From contig JAHEXY010000006.1 in NCBI GenBank assembly GCA_023251875.1, positions 272,992-336,991 on the forward strand: a DNA stretch of 64,000 nucleotides. Direction: 5' to 3'. Below are positions 1 to 8,399 of the stretch, piece after piece. Numbering within the stretch: the stretch's first letter is position 1; each line of letters opens with the position of its first letter. This stretch comes from Bacteroidota bacterium (lineage in GTDB: Bacteria > Bacteroidota > Bacteroidia > JAHEXY01). The position numbers and the translations under genes were made by a program. The notes below the pieces were generated by a model. It was given only the letters and a program-made list of their open reading frames with translations, was not told the DNA's origin and ran no database searches.

Positions 1-2018
1 CGGGCACAGATCCTGATTGGGATATTACCTTACAAAACAAATTACACTATGCATTTGAAAAAAATGCGCCTCATATAAAAGAATTGACAGCAACCTTGGC
101 AAGTGTTAGAAATTTAGCACGACAATATGAAATTGGTTCCGTACAAGAACGGCAACAACTACAACAAGAAGCATACAATCAACTTAGAGCAATTTGCATG
201 CAATTACATGAGGCAGCTGGTTTACCCGCTGACGAACGCAAAACACAAGACGTATTAATAGCCGAAGCAAAGCAAAAAAGAGAAGCATTTGAACAAGAAC
301 AAAAACTTGCAAAAGAAAAAGAAGCAGAAAATGCTGAGAAAAAAGAACAAGAAATAAAGGCGGAGCCAAAAGAAGAAATTAAGAACCTAAATACAACAGA
401 GCAGCCCACTGAAAATACAATTGATGATGAACAAGTAATTTTTAAGCATCAAGCATCCACCTATTTTTATTTTAAGCCCGAACAAATGTTTTATGAAGAT
501 ACAACCGTTGAAGTGGCTCCTCTTTTTAATACCAGCGATACAGAAACACTAATGGCTAAATTTTATAAATTGATTAGTACCTATAAATCATTTGAACATA
601 CTTTTGATGAACGTGAAAAAATGGCTCAATTTTTTGCCAATAAATATGGTAAAAAAACAAAAATAGACCTGCTTACTTTTTATGAAGATTTCTATCGTGA
701 TTACAAGAAAAAAGAATTAGAGGATATTAATAAGGCGCAACAAGAACAAAGAAAAAAAGCCGAAGAAGCCATAGAGAAATTAAAAATTAAGAATGAAGAA
801 TTAAAAATTGGGGAGTCAAAACAAGATGAGAACGCCAAAAGGGAAGATGTAAAAACAGAAAATATTGAACCGATAAAAATAGTTGCAGCGCGCATAAAAC
901 TGCGTCAAGAAATGAATGCCAAATGGCTAGAAGCATTTGTTTCAGTTTGTAAAGAAAAAATCGAATGGAATAACGATGAAATAAATATCAAAGCTAATTT
1001 ATTTGATGAAGCAACAGCAAACGTTCCTATTCATTTATATGATAACCCTAAAAGTTCATATGCGGCATTTATGATGCCCTTTATTAAAAGTGATGCTGAT
1101 GGAAATAAAAAGTTAATGATGGTGATCAATTCTTCTTTTCCGGGATATGGAAAACTATTTACCCGTTTTTTACATATTCTTGAGCCAAACGTAACTGATA
1201 CAATCAGAAAATGGAATGCAGAAATTAATCAAGGTTACATAAGCGCAGAAGATACCGATGCTTCTTTTTTCAATGCCAATTTACATCCACCTCTACTTCC
1301 CTATGAAATGTGGATTCCCAATGGTAATAATAGTTTACCTGCAGAACAACAAATTCCCATTACAGATGTTGAAGTAATTTTTAATCATTCAACAGAACAA
1401 CTCACCTTGATTCATAAAAAATTACAGAAAGAGATAAAAATATTTGATCTCTGTTTTCAAGGAATCAATGGCCGCTCTCAATTATTTCAATTGCTCGAAA
1501 AATTTTCATCATCTCGCTATCCTATCTGGATGAATGTAACCATGACCATTAATAATTCAAAACCACAAGAAGAAAATGTTGACAATACTAAACCTCGTGT
1601 ATGGCAATGGCCGCGTATTGTTTTTGAAGATCAACTTATTTTAAAACGAAAATCTTGGTTTGTTCCCAAAGCTTTATTGCCTATTCGGCAACCTAATGAT
1701 AACAATTGGTTGTATTTTGAACGCGTTAATTTATGGAGATTGGAACACCGTATTCCCAAAGAAGTTTTCATTTATATTGTTAACAGAAATGAGTTGGATG
1801 TATTGCCTCCAAGCCAAAGAAAAAATTTAAATAGAGATGATTACAAACCACAATATATTTCTTTCGAAAATCCTTTTATGGTTCATCTGTTTGAAAAGTT
1901 AATCGAAAAAGTACCTACTAATTTAAGAATTGAAGAAATGTTACCCGGAGCTGAAAACCTATTAGAAGTAAACGGACAAAAACGCATTACAGAATTACTG
2001 GTTCAGATTTATGAATAA
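1..2018 (+). CDS. Lantibiotic dehydratase-like protein (LanB N-terminal type), 5' partial
   Basis: The reading frame is open to the left edge of the window (codons begin at base 3), so the gene starts upstream; the TTG at 84 is only the first internal start codon. The visible part has a long charged coiled-coil rich in E, K and Q (about residues 45-115 counted from base 84). LanB-like segments follow: a FANKYGKK stretch, then PRIVFEDQLILKRKSWFVPK near residue 510, which resembles the PR..(V)..R..W region of LanB glutamylation domains. In the family this domain transfers glutamate from glutamyl-tRNA to Ser/Thr of a precursor peptide. The C-terminal elimination domain (SpaB_C) is not present before the stop, so this would be a split-type dehydratase. 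A LanC-like gene lies 8 kb downstream on the same strand. Family assignment is from sequence resemblance only; no precursor peptide was found. Confidence 0.6.
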   Translation, partial: GTDPDWDITLQNKLHYAFEKNAPHIKELTATLASVRNLARQYEIGSVQERQQLQQEAYNQLRAICMQLHEAAGLPADERKTQDVLIAEAKQKREAFEQEQKLAKEKEAENAEKKEQEIKAEPKEEIKNLNTTEQPTENTIDDEQVIFKHQASTYFYFKPEQMFYEDTTVEVAPLFNTSDTETLMAKFYKLISTYKSFEHTFDEREKMAQFFANKYGKKTKIDLLTFYEDFYRDYKKKELEDINKAQQEQRKKAEEAIEKLKIKNEELKIGESKQDENAKREDVKTENIEPIKIVAARIKLRQEMNAKWLEAFVSVCKEKIEWNNDEINIKANLFDEATANVPIHLYDNPKSSYAAFMMPFIKSDADGNKKLMMVINSSFPGYGKLFTRFLHILEPNVTDTIRKWNAEINQGYISAEDTDASFFNANLHPPLLPYEMWIPNGNNSLPAEQQIPITDVEVIFNHSTEQLTLIHKKLQKEIKIFDLCFQGINGRSQLFQLLEKFSSSRYPIWMNVTMTINNSKPQEENVDNTKPRVWQWPRIVFEDQLILKRKSWFVPKALLPIRQPNDNNWLYFERVNLWRLEHRIPKEVFIYIVNRNELDVLPPSQRKNLNRDDYKPQYISFENPFMVHLFEKLIEKVPTNLRIEEMLPGAENLLEVNGQKRITELLVQIYE

Positions 2019-2034
2019 CTTTGCCACCCGTACT

Positions 2035-2048
2035 GCATTTACAAATGC
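2035..2048. repeat. REP-like hairpin GCATTTACAAATGC
   Basis: A 6-bp perfect stem with a 2-base loop lies just after the dehydratase stop codon and between convergent genes. It belongs to the same hairpin style (ATTTGTAAT core) seen at 57.8, 61.0 and 62.8 kb. It could act in transcript 3'-end stability; there is no T-run, so it is not a typical intrinsic terminator. Confidence 0.4.
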
Positions 2049-2144
2049 GGTCCGAATAATATTAAAAAATCCTCCCCCGCAGAAAAATTGTTAAGGAGTA
2101 TCTTGGCTTTAACAACATCTATTTATTATCTCACAAAACTACAA

Positions 2145-5100
2145 TTACTCAATAATAATTTTTTGGTTCAAATTCTCATCTTTTGTTTTCATTTTAAAGA
2201 AATACACTCCGCTTGCAAAAGTGTTAATTGCAATTGACGATTTATAAGTTCCGGAATGTATTTCATCCGTTCCACTATATACAATATTTCCACTAATATC
2301 ACTTAATTCATAAGTGAACGATTTGTTTTTTTGATCATGCAATACAATATTTAAAATATCTTTTGCCGGATTTGGGTAAAGATACAATTGCTTTTCTATG
2401 TTATTAGATTGATCTAATACTGCTGTAATAGTAGTTCCCGTTGAAATTATATTAATGTCGTCAAGAAAAAGATTATTGCCATAATCACATGTTGACTCAA
2501 ATTTTAATACAACAGACTGTCCGGCATAATTTGATATGTCTACACTTTCTGCTCTCCAATCATTTGCTTGCGTAGGATAAAATTCAGTTGTATTAGGAGA
2601 AACAGTTGCAAGAGAATTTCCACTTTTGCTAAATATTGGCGTTGCATTATAATTATCTCCACAGTCGGTAGAAACATAAACTTTTAATGCATCATCTTCA
2701 TTACTATATTGACCATAGGCTACATTAAATGTTAAATATACACTGTCTTTAGTATTAGAAAGATCAATTGCATCCGTAAGTAAATTATCTTTTTGGCCAA
2801 TGCTGCTATAATTATACAAATGCATGTACGCACAATTTGAAGTACTTCCATTAGCAGATACTGCAGAAGTTTGATCCCAGGTTATGCCATTATCGCTATT
2901 TACAATTTCCCAGCCGCTTGGAGGAAATGCAGACGCATTTAGATCTTCAGTATACGGAAGGCTTTCTCCTCCTACATTAATATAAGATGTTTTAGTAGTG
3001 GTAGTGCTGCCATTTTTGTTGGTGGCAATAAGGGTAACATCATACACTCCGGCTGTAGCATAAGTAACTGAAGGGTTTTGATCTGTAGAAGTTGATGGAT
3101 TTCCTCCCGGAAAACTCCATGCCCAAGAGCTGGGTGAATAACCGGAGTTATCAGTAAATTGAATGGTTGTACCAAGACAAACATCAGTTGCACTTGTATT
3201 AAAATCAGGTGTTGGTGCCATTGATTGAGATGAATTTAAGGGTGATTCCCACACACCTCTTCCAAAAGTAGCAGCTTTAATTACACCTGAAGTATATTGA
3301 ATTTCAAGTTCGTCAATTACAACACTTGGTAATCCATTTGAAAATGAAATCCAATCTGTCATGGAATTATCTTTATAATAAATACCAATATCAGTACCAA
3401 TGTATAGTCCATCGCTTGATCCTTTTTCGTAAGTAATACAGTTAACCGGTAAATTAGGAAGCGTTCCGGAGATATTCGTCCAAGAGCTTCCTGCATTTTT
3501 TGTTTCATATACCTTTTTTCCTGATGAATAGCCTGAAAAAGTAACATACACATGTTGAGCATCTGCAGGATCAATAGTAATGTAAGTTAAAGATGCGCTT
3601 GATACAGGTAAGCCCGAAGATATGTCTGTCCAGTTGCTTCCTCCATTACTTGTTTTATATATCTTACTATATGTTGCTGCATAAATATAGGATGTATTGG
3701 AAGCGGCAACCGCTATTGCATTTAAAGTATTAGAGCTTCCAAAATTTGAAATGGCAGTCCAGCTATTGCCTCTATCAGTTGTTTTCCAAACATTGTTAAA
3801 ACCGGCATATAAAATTTTAGGGTCAGATGGATCCATTATAAAAGGTGTTACCCATGCTCCCGTTTCTGTTATTCCACTGTTAATGCTTGTAAAGCTGAGA
3901 CCGCTATTTGATGATCTTTCAAGGCTTCCGTAATAATATTCGCCATACATGTATTTTTCATCAGTATAATCTATAAAACATTCCATTCCATCTCCGCCTA
4001 AAACACGAGTCCAAGTTCCTGATTTATTAGCATCCGTTCCATTATCTTGATTTCCGATCATAAACAAATCTTTATTGGTAACTGAAAGCCCAATGCGGTA
4101 ACTTTGGTGAATAACCAAGCCATCGCTTATATCTGACCATGTAACTCCGCTATTAGCCGTTTTAAATAAACCACCATCGCAACCGGCATATAAGTCAGTA
4201 TTATTAAATTTTAAGCAATGAATATCAGCATGTACATAAGGATTTCCATTTTGTCCGTACCAATGCGAATTAACAGTCCAGTTTGAACCGCCATCTGTTG
4301 TTTTCCAAATATTAACGCCACCTATATACACTTCATTTGCAGAAGTTGGAGAAGCAACTATTGATAAATCATACCACCCCTGTCCACCGGCATCAGATCC
4401 ATCCGACTCCCATCCTAATAAATTTGGAGTGGTAGCTTTTGCCGTAAATGTAGTGCCATTGTCCGTTGATTTATAGAAACCATAAAATCCATAATCACTA
4501 TTGTTGGAAGCAAGAATATAAACGTAGCTTGAATTTGCAGTTGTAGTAGCAATAGCAAATCTTGAAATTGAAGAAGAAGAAGGTAAGCCGGATGTTATTT
4601 GGCTAAAATTTCTACCCCCATCAGTTGATTTATAAAAATATTCTCCACATGCATAAACAATAGAAGGATCACCGGGTTTAAATTCAATATCCTTAAAATT
4701 TCCACTTTGAGAAAGACTCCATGAATTACCTGCATCTAATGACTCATATATTCCTCCATTAGTGGCTGCAATAATTATAGAGGTATCACTGGTACTCATG
4801 AGCAGTTTATTTATTTTATAGCCTGCAGAAACCGACCATCCTAATCCGGTTGAACTCCATGTAACACCTGCATCGCATGATTTTAGTACACCTATGCTAT
4901 AGGTGCTTCCACCATCACCATCACCTGTAGCCAGATACATTACGGTAGGTTTTTCGGGGTTAATAATTAAGTCGCTAGTTCCAATTACTTCAAGATTATC
5001 TGTGTTTGTATTCCATGTACTACCTCCATCATTTGAATACCACAAGCCTCCCCCGGGAGATCCTACATAAATTGTATTGGAACTAGTGGGATGAAAAGTA

Positions 5101-5486
5101 ACAAAATTAATTCGTCCTGCACCTCCATCACCTGATGGAACAGTTGTAGGGCCAACTAAAGACCAACTGCCTGCGGCATTTGTTTTTTGTTTCGTATTTA
5201 GTTTATTATTTTGATCATGAAAGATTGAATACTCTTTCATCATTTGAGTTCTTTCTCCGCTTGGGTATACGCGAGGTTCAACAAACCATTCCCATCGTTT
5301 ATACTGTTTGTAGCCTTTGCCCTTTTCAATTTTTCTATTTTTCCAATAAGCATTAAAGTCTTGTTGTACTTGATAAAAATTTACATTATTATCATCCATT
5401 TTTTTTGCCCAATTTTGGGCATTAGCAGAAAATTGTACACATGCTAATAGAAGGACTCCAATTTTCTTTATGTATTTGTTTTTCAT
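2145..5486 (-). CDS. Secreted Asp-box (sortilin/BNR-type) repeat protein with PKD domain and T9SS sorting domain
   Basis: This 1113-residue protein starts with a signal peptide (cleavage expected near residue 23, after SANA). Residues ~130-740 carry about eleven Asp-box motifs of the S/T-x-D-x-G-x-T-W form (for example SNDGGSTW, STDGGRNF, TTDGGSNW). Such motifs mark beta-propellers of the sortilin/VPS10 and glycosyl-hydrolase-like folds. A PKD domain (about 755-835) follows, then a MAM/choice-of-anchor-J-like beta domain (about 840-1010). The end is a type A T9SS sorting domain (YLYPNPAKD ... GVYFFKMK), so the protein is expected to cross the outer membrane by T9SS and be attached or released. 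No catalytic residues can be assigned. It is transcribed opposite to its neighbours and is monocistronic. Function unknown; adhesion or polymer binding is a guess. Confidence 0.85.
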   Translation of the reverse strand: MKNKYIKKIGVLLLACVQFSANAQNWAKKMDDNNVNFYQVQQDFNAYWKNRKIEKGKGYKQYKRWEWFVEPRVYPSGERTQMMKEYSIFHDQNNKLNTKQKTNAAGSWSLVGPTTVPSGDGGAGRINFVTFHPTSSNTIYVGSPGGGLWYSNDGGSTWNTNTDNLEVIGTSDLIINPEKPTVMYLATGDGDGGSTYSIGVLKSCDAGVTWSSTGLGWSVSAGYKINKLLMSTSDTSIIIAATNGGIYESLDAGNSWSLSQSGNFKDIEFKPGDPSIVYACGEYFYKSTDGGRNFSQITSGLPSSSSISRFAIATTTANSSYVYILASNNSDYGFYGFYKSTDNGTTFTAKATTPNLLGWESDGSDAGGQGWYDLSIVASPTSANEVYIGGVNIWKTTDGGSNWTVNSHWYGQNGNPYVHADIHCLKFNNTDLYAGCDGGLFKTANSGVTWSDISDGLVIHQSYRIGLSVTNKDLFMIGNQDNGTDANKSGTWTRVLGGDGMECFIDYTDEKYMYGEYYYGSLERSSNSGLSFTSINSGITETGAWVTPFIMDPSDPKILYAGFNNVWKTTDRGNSWTAISNFGSSNTLNAIAVAASNTSYIYAATYSKIYKTSNGGSNWTDISSGLPVSSASLTYITIDPADAQHVYVTFSGYSSGKKVYETKNAGSSWTNISGTLPNLPVNCITYEKGSSDGLYIGTDIGIYYKDNSMTDWISFSNGLPSVVIDELEIQYTSGVIKAATFGRGVWESPLNSSQSMAPTPDFNTSATDVCLGTTIQFTDNSGYSPSSWAWSFPGGNPSTSTDQNPSVTYATAGVYDVTLIATNKNGSTTTTKTSYINVGGESLPYTEDLNASAFPPSGWEIVNSDNGITWDQTSAVSANGSTSNCAYMHLYNYSSIGQKDNLLTDAIDLSNTKDSVYLTFNVAYGQYSNEDDALKVYVSTDCGDNYNATPIFSKSGNSLATVSPNTTEFYPTQANDWRAESVDISNYAGQSVVLKFESTCDYGNNLFLDDINIISTGTTITAVLDQSNNIEKQLYLYPNPAKDILNIVLHDQKNKSFTYELSDISGNIVYSGTDEIHSGTYKSSIAINTFASGVYFFKMKTKDENLNQKIIIE

Positions 5487-5586
5487 AATAGCGTTTTTAA
5501 ATAAAACTTCTTTACGTAAATGGTTTTTAAAAGGTTACGGTTTAAACTAAAATTTGTGGGCTAACATTTACTTTTTAGCTTCATCG

Positions 5587-5617
5587 TTTGAAAAAACATT
5601 TAATTTGACTAAATTTG
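5587..5617 (+). promoter_or_regulatory. Bacteroidota-type promoter (TTTG, 19 bp, TAAATTTG)
   Basis: TTTG at 5587-5590 and TAAATTTG at 5610-5617 match the -33 and -7 consensus of the Bacteroidota primary sigma factor with ideal 19-bp spacing. The -7 element ends only 7 bases before the ATG at 5625. Transcription would therefore begin at or almost at the start codon, giving a leaderless or very short-leader mRNA. Confidence 0.65.
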
Positions 5618-5624
5618 TTGTTTT

Positions 5625-6020
5625 ATGCTGAAACGTTTTATAATACCAATTATGCTTTGGGTATATCTAACAACCATGTTAGGTGTATTTTTTCATCTAC
5701 ATTATTGTGGCGGTCAATTAGAATCAGTTTCTCTTTTTAAAGCAAACGATGAAGCCTCATGTTGTGGTGGAGAAATGAAATCGGGAGGCTGTTGCAAAGA
5801 TCAAACGGTTTATATCAAACTAAATGCTGACCAAAAGTCTACCATAGACATTACCGTTCCATCTATTTCATCTAAAAGCGTGTTATCTCTTACCTATTTT
5901 GTCATCCAATTATTTACTTTAACAAATGAGATTAAAGAAATTGCTCCTAAATATTATTCTCCTCCTTTAGTCTTTGAGCATTCTCCCTTGTATATCCTGC
6001 ATAGTATCCTAATTATTTGA
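5625..6020 (+). CDS. HYC_CC_PP family small membrane protein
   Basis: This 131-residue protein has an N-terminal membrane segment (about residues 5-25) followed directly by HYCGG, then SCCGG, GGCCKD and a late SPPL. These are the His-Tyr-Cys, Cys-Cys and Pro-Pro signatures that name the Bacteroidota HYC_CC_PP family. A second hydrophobic stretch lies near residues 83-98. The Cys/His-rich soluble part is likely periplasmic and suited to soft-metal binding; family members often sit near metal efflux genes, although here the copper ATPase is 33 kb away. A multicopper oxidase lies 2.4 kb downstream on the same strand. The start is chosen because a canonical promoter lies just upstream. The specific function is unknown. 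Confidence 0.8.
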   Translation: MLKRFIIPIMLWVYLTTMLGVFFHLHYCGGQLESVSLFKANDEASCCGGEMKSGGCCKDQTVYIKLNADQKSTIDITVPSISSKSVLSLTYFVIQLFTLTNEIKEIAPKYYSPPLVFEHSPLYILHSILII

Positions 6021-6104
6021 TTCAGCCTTTTCTTTTTTTATAAGTGTTAACATCTCAATGTTAATCACTGTTTTCTTTATATAAATAACTGTAAAATTTA
6101 TAAA

Positions 6105-6686
6105 ATGCTAAAAACAAAAATTGTTGCATTAATATTAATTGCAACAGCGGTTACCATAACCGCAATGGTACCTGAACGATCAAGTTCTGGTGCTCCTGCC
6201 TCACACACGGGTGCTCCTGGTGAGCAAACTTGTGCCACCACAGGATGTCATGACGATAACTCTGTTAATTCAGGCAGTGCCAAACTAAATATTGATATGG
6301 GTACTACTATTGCTTATGTGCCAAATCAAACTTATACCATTAAAGTCAAGATTACGGATAACTCAATTGAGCGTTTTGGATTTCAATTAGTGGCTTTGGT
6401 AAATACGGATACTGCAAATAGTGGTACGTTTCAAATTACTGATTCCTACAGAACACAAATGACACATAATAAATACCAATTTAATGATAGGCAATATGTA
6501 ACCTATACGTTTGATGGCACGGATGCTGTTTCAACAGGAATTGGTGAATGGGAAGTAAATTGGGTAGCACCTTCTTCTAATGTGGGGCCAATTACATTTT
6601 ATGCTGCAGCAGTATCAGCCAATGACGATGGTATGGACAAAGGAGATTATGTATATACAGTAGCAAAAACAATTAACGCTAAATAA
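6105..6686 (+). CDS. Choice-of-anchor V (Reeler-like) secreted protein with CX4CH motif
   Basis: A 193-residue exported protein with a signal peptide (about 1-22) followed by the conserved stretch GAPGEQTCATTGCHD, with C43, C48 and H49 forming CX4CH. The rest is a single Reeler-like beta-sandwich ending at the C-terminus, with no sorting domain. This arrangement is the choice-of-anchor V domain, common in Bacteroidota and usually uncharacterised. CX4CH is a known variant haem c attachment motif in multihaem cytochromes c3, so single-haem binding is possible; a disulfide or metal site is equally possible. The gene is followed after 8 bp by a longer paralogue, so the two are probably co-transcribed. 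Confidence 0.75.
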   Translation: MLKTKIVALILIATAVTITAMVPERSSSGAPASHTGAPGEQTCATTGCHDDNSVNSGSAKLNIDMGTTIAYVPNQTYTIKVKITDNSIERFGFQLVALVNTDTANSGTFQITDSYRTQMTHNKYQFNDRQYVTYTFDGTDAVSTGIGEWEVNWVAPSSNVGPITFYAAAVSANDDGMDKGDYVYTVAKTINAK

Positions 6687-6694
6687 CTGAAACC

Positions 6695-7570
6695 ATGAAA
6701 CTAAAAATACGCAAGAAAACAATTGCAGTTATTGCATTTGTTGCAATACTACCTGCACTCATATCTTCTCGTCCGAAAACATCAGGAGGACATCCTTCTT
6801 CTACCGGGGGACCGGGGGAAAAAACCTGTGCTCAATCAGGTTGTCATTCAACTGCTAGTATAGATCCCGGAACTGGAGTCAATACACTTTTTTTTCCAAC
6901 AGCTGATTCAACTTATGTACCAGGTCAAACTTATAGTATTATACTGGGGGTCAAAAAAACTGGTATAGCCAAATTTGGTTTTGAATTTTTGGCATTGGAA
7001 GATAGTGGTGAAACTAGTACAGGACAGTTGGTAGTAACGGATGCCGATAGAACACATATAGTGAGTGGTACTATTAGCGGAAAAACGCGGAAATACATGA
7101 CACATAGTACAGATGGCACACCTGCGTTAACAACAGACAGTACCAATTGGTCCTTTGACTGGACAGCTCCTTCTACTAATGTAGGAACTATTACTTTTTA
7201 TTACATTACAAATTGCACCAATGATAATGGTGCAAATACTGGAGATGCCTTATATGAATCTTCCTTTCAAATTAAACCGCAAGCAACAAACTCAATACAA
7301 GAATTAGTGGAAGGTGGAGATATTGCTGTGGGTTATACTCCATCGAATCATTCAATAAGTATTACATATGCCTTAAAACATTCTTCCAAAGTATGTATCA
7401 ATCTATTTGATGTTCAAGGAAAGGATCTAAAGTCAATTGCGCAAAGCGTTAAAACAACTGGTGTACATTCAGATATAATTGAGCTGGGTAAAAATGTAAA
7501 TGCAGGTATATACAGCCTAAGTTTTATGATAAATAATCAATCAATATCCAAGAAGATATTTATTCAATAA
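6695..7570 (+). CDS. Choice-of-anchor V (Reeler-like) protein with T9SS sorting domain
   Basis: A paralogue of the gene just upstream (8-bp gap). It has a signal peptide, then TGGPGEKTCAQSGCHS with C45, C50 and H51 forming CX4CH, then the Reeler-like beta domain to about residue 195. It adds about 90 residues that the shorter neighbour lacks, ending in a T9SS-type sorting domain (NAGIYSLSFMINNQSISKKI). One paralogue therefore stays periplasmic or is otherwise anchored, while this one should be exported across the outer membrane. The pair, the thioredoxin-fold gene and the multicopper oxidase lie close together on the same strand and read as one transcription unit (gaps 8, 16 and 24 bp). Confidence 0.78.
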   Translation: MKLKIRKKTIAVIAFVAILPALISSRPKTSGGHPSSTGGPGEKTCAQSGCHSTASIDPGTGVNTLFFPTADSTYVPGQTYSIILGVKKTGIAKFGFEFLALEDSGETSTGQLVVTDADRTHIVSGTISGKTRKYMTHSTDGTPALTTDSTNWSFDWTAPSTNVGTITFYYITNCTNDNGANTGDALYESSFQIKPQATNSIQELVEGGDIAVGYTPSNHSISITYALKHSSKVCINLFDVQGKDLKSIAQSVKTTGVHSDIIELGKNVNAGIYSLSFMINNQSISKKIFIQ

Positions 7571-7586
7571 TTAAAACAACAATCAA

Positions 7587-8375
7587 ATGAAAACAAGATT
7601 CATTTTACTCTCTTTATTGTTAATTACCGTATTTTCCAATGCCCAACAAACAACCGCTATTGATTTTAGCATGGATGATTGTAATGGGCAAATGCATCAT
7701 CTTTATTCTGAACTCGATTCTGGAAATGTAGTTATTCTTGAATTTTTTATGTTAAGCTGCAATGGCTGTATTGTTGCAGGAGATGCCTTAGAAGCTATGC
7801 ATCATGATTTAGAGATGCAATATGGTGAAGGAAAAATTCGATTCTATCATTTCGGTTACAGCAATACCTATACCTGTAGTTCAATAAGTAATTGGGTTAC
7901 TACAAATGGATATTCATCAACTCCTTTTGATTCTGGTGGCACGCAAGTAGCATATTATGGCGGTATGGGAATGCCTACCATTGCTGTAGTAGCAGGTAGC
8001 GCACACGATGTGTTATTTACCAACGTTGGTTTTTCAGATAGTGATACAGATACTATTGCTACTGCTATCAAAAGTTTTTTGGGTACAAATGCAGGTATTC
8101 AAAATGAAAGTTCAGCAATTGGTTCTATAGAGGTTTTTCCTAATCCTTGTGCTGATAATTTTACACTTTCTTTAGTAACAAAAGAAAGTGGTATGCTTAG
8201 ATTAGAATTAACAGATATTGTTGGGAAAAAAGTGCAGGTTCTGGCTATAGAAAAGTTAGAGAAAGGAATTTGGAATCAATCGTTTCCTGTTAACTATCTT
8301 TCTAGTGGTATTTATTTTATCAAAGGGGAATTTAACGATAAAATATTTCTGAAAAAAATCAGCATCCAGGAATAA
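7587..8375 (+). CDS. Thioredoxin-fold protein with T9SS sorting domain
   Basis: A 262-residue exported protein. The signal peptide ends at about residue 19 (FSNAQ). The body resembles a redoxin/TlpA-type thioredoxin fold: VVILEFFMLSCNGC carries the C58-N-G-C61 redox pair at the expected position after the first beta strand, and GMPTIAVV supplies the cis-proline loop. A T9SS type A sorting domain follows (EVFPNPCADNF ... SSGIYFIKGEF, residues ~180-262). A CNGC centre and a surface-export signal suggest extracellular thiol-disulfide chemistry. Its position between two CX4CH proteins and a copper oxidase makes a shared role in maturing or protecting those proteins plausible, but that is inference. 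Confidence 0.8.
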   Translation: MKTRFILLSLLLITVFSNAQQTTAIDFSMDDCNGQMHHLYSELDSGNVVILEFFMLSCNGCIVAGDALEAMHHDLEMQYGEGKIRFYHFGYSNTYTCSSISNWVTTNGYSSTPFDSGGTQVAYYGGMGMPTIAVVAGSAHDVLFTNVGFSDSDTDTIATAIKSFLGTNAGIQNESSAIGSIEVFPNPCADNFTLSLVTKESGMLRLELTDIVGKKVQVLAIEKLEKGIWNQSFPVNYLSSGIYFIKGEFNDKIFLKKISIQE

Positions 8376-8399
8376 CCATTTTATAATCCAATTTTTAAA

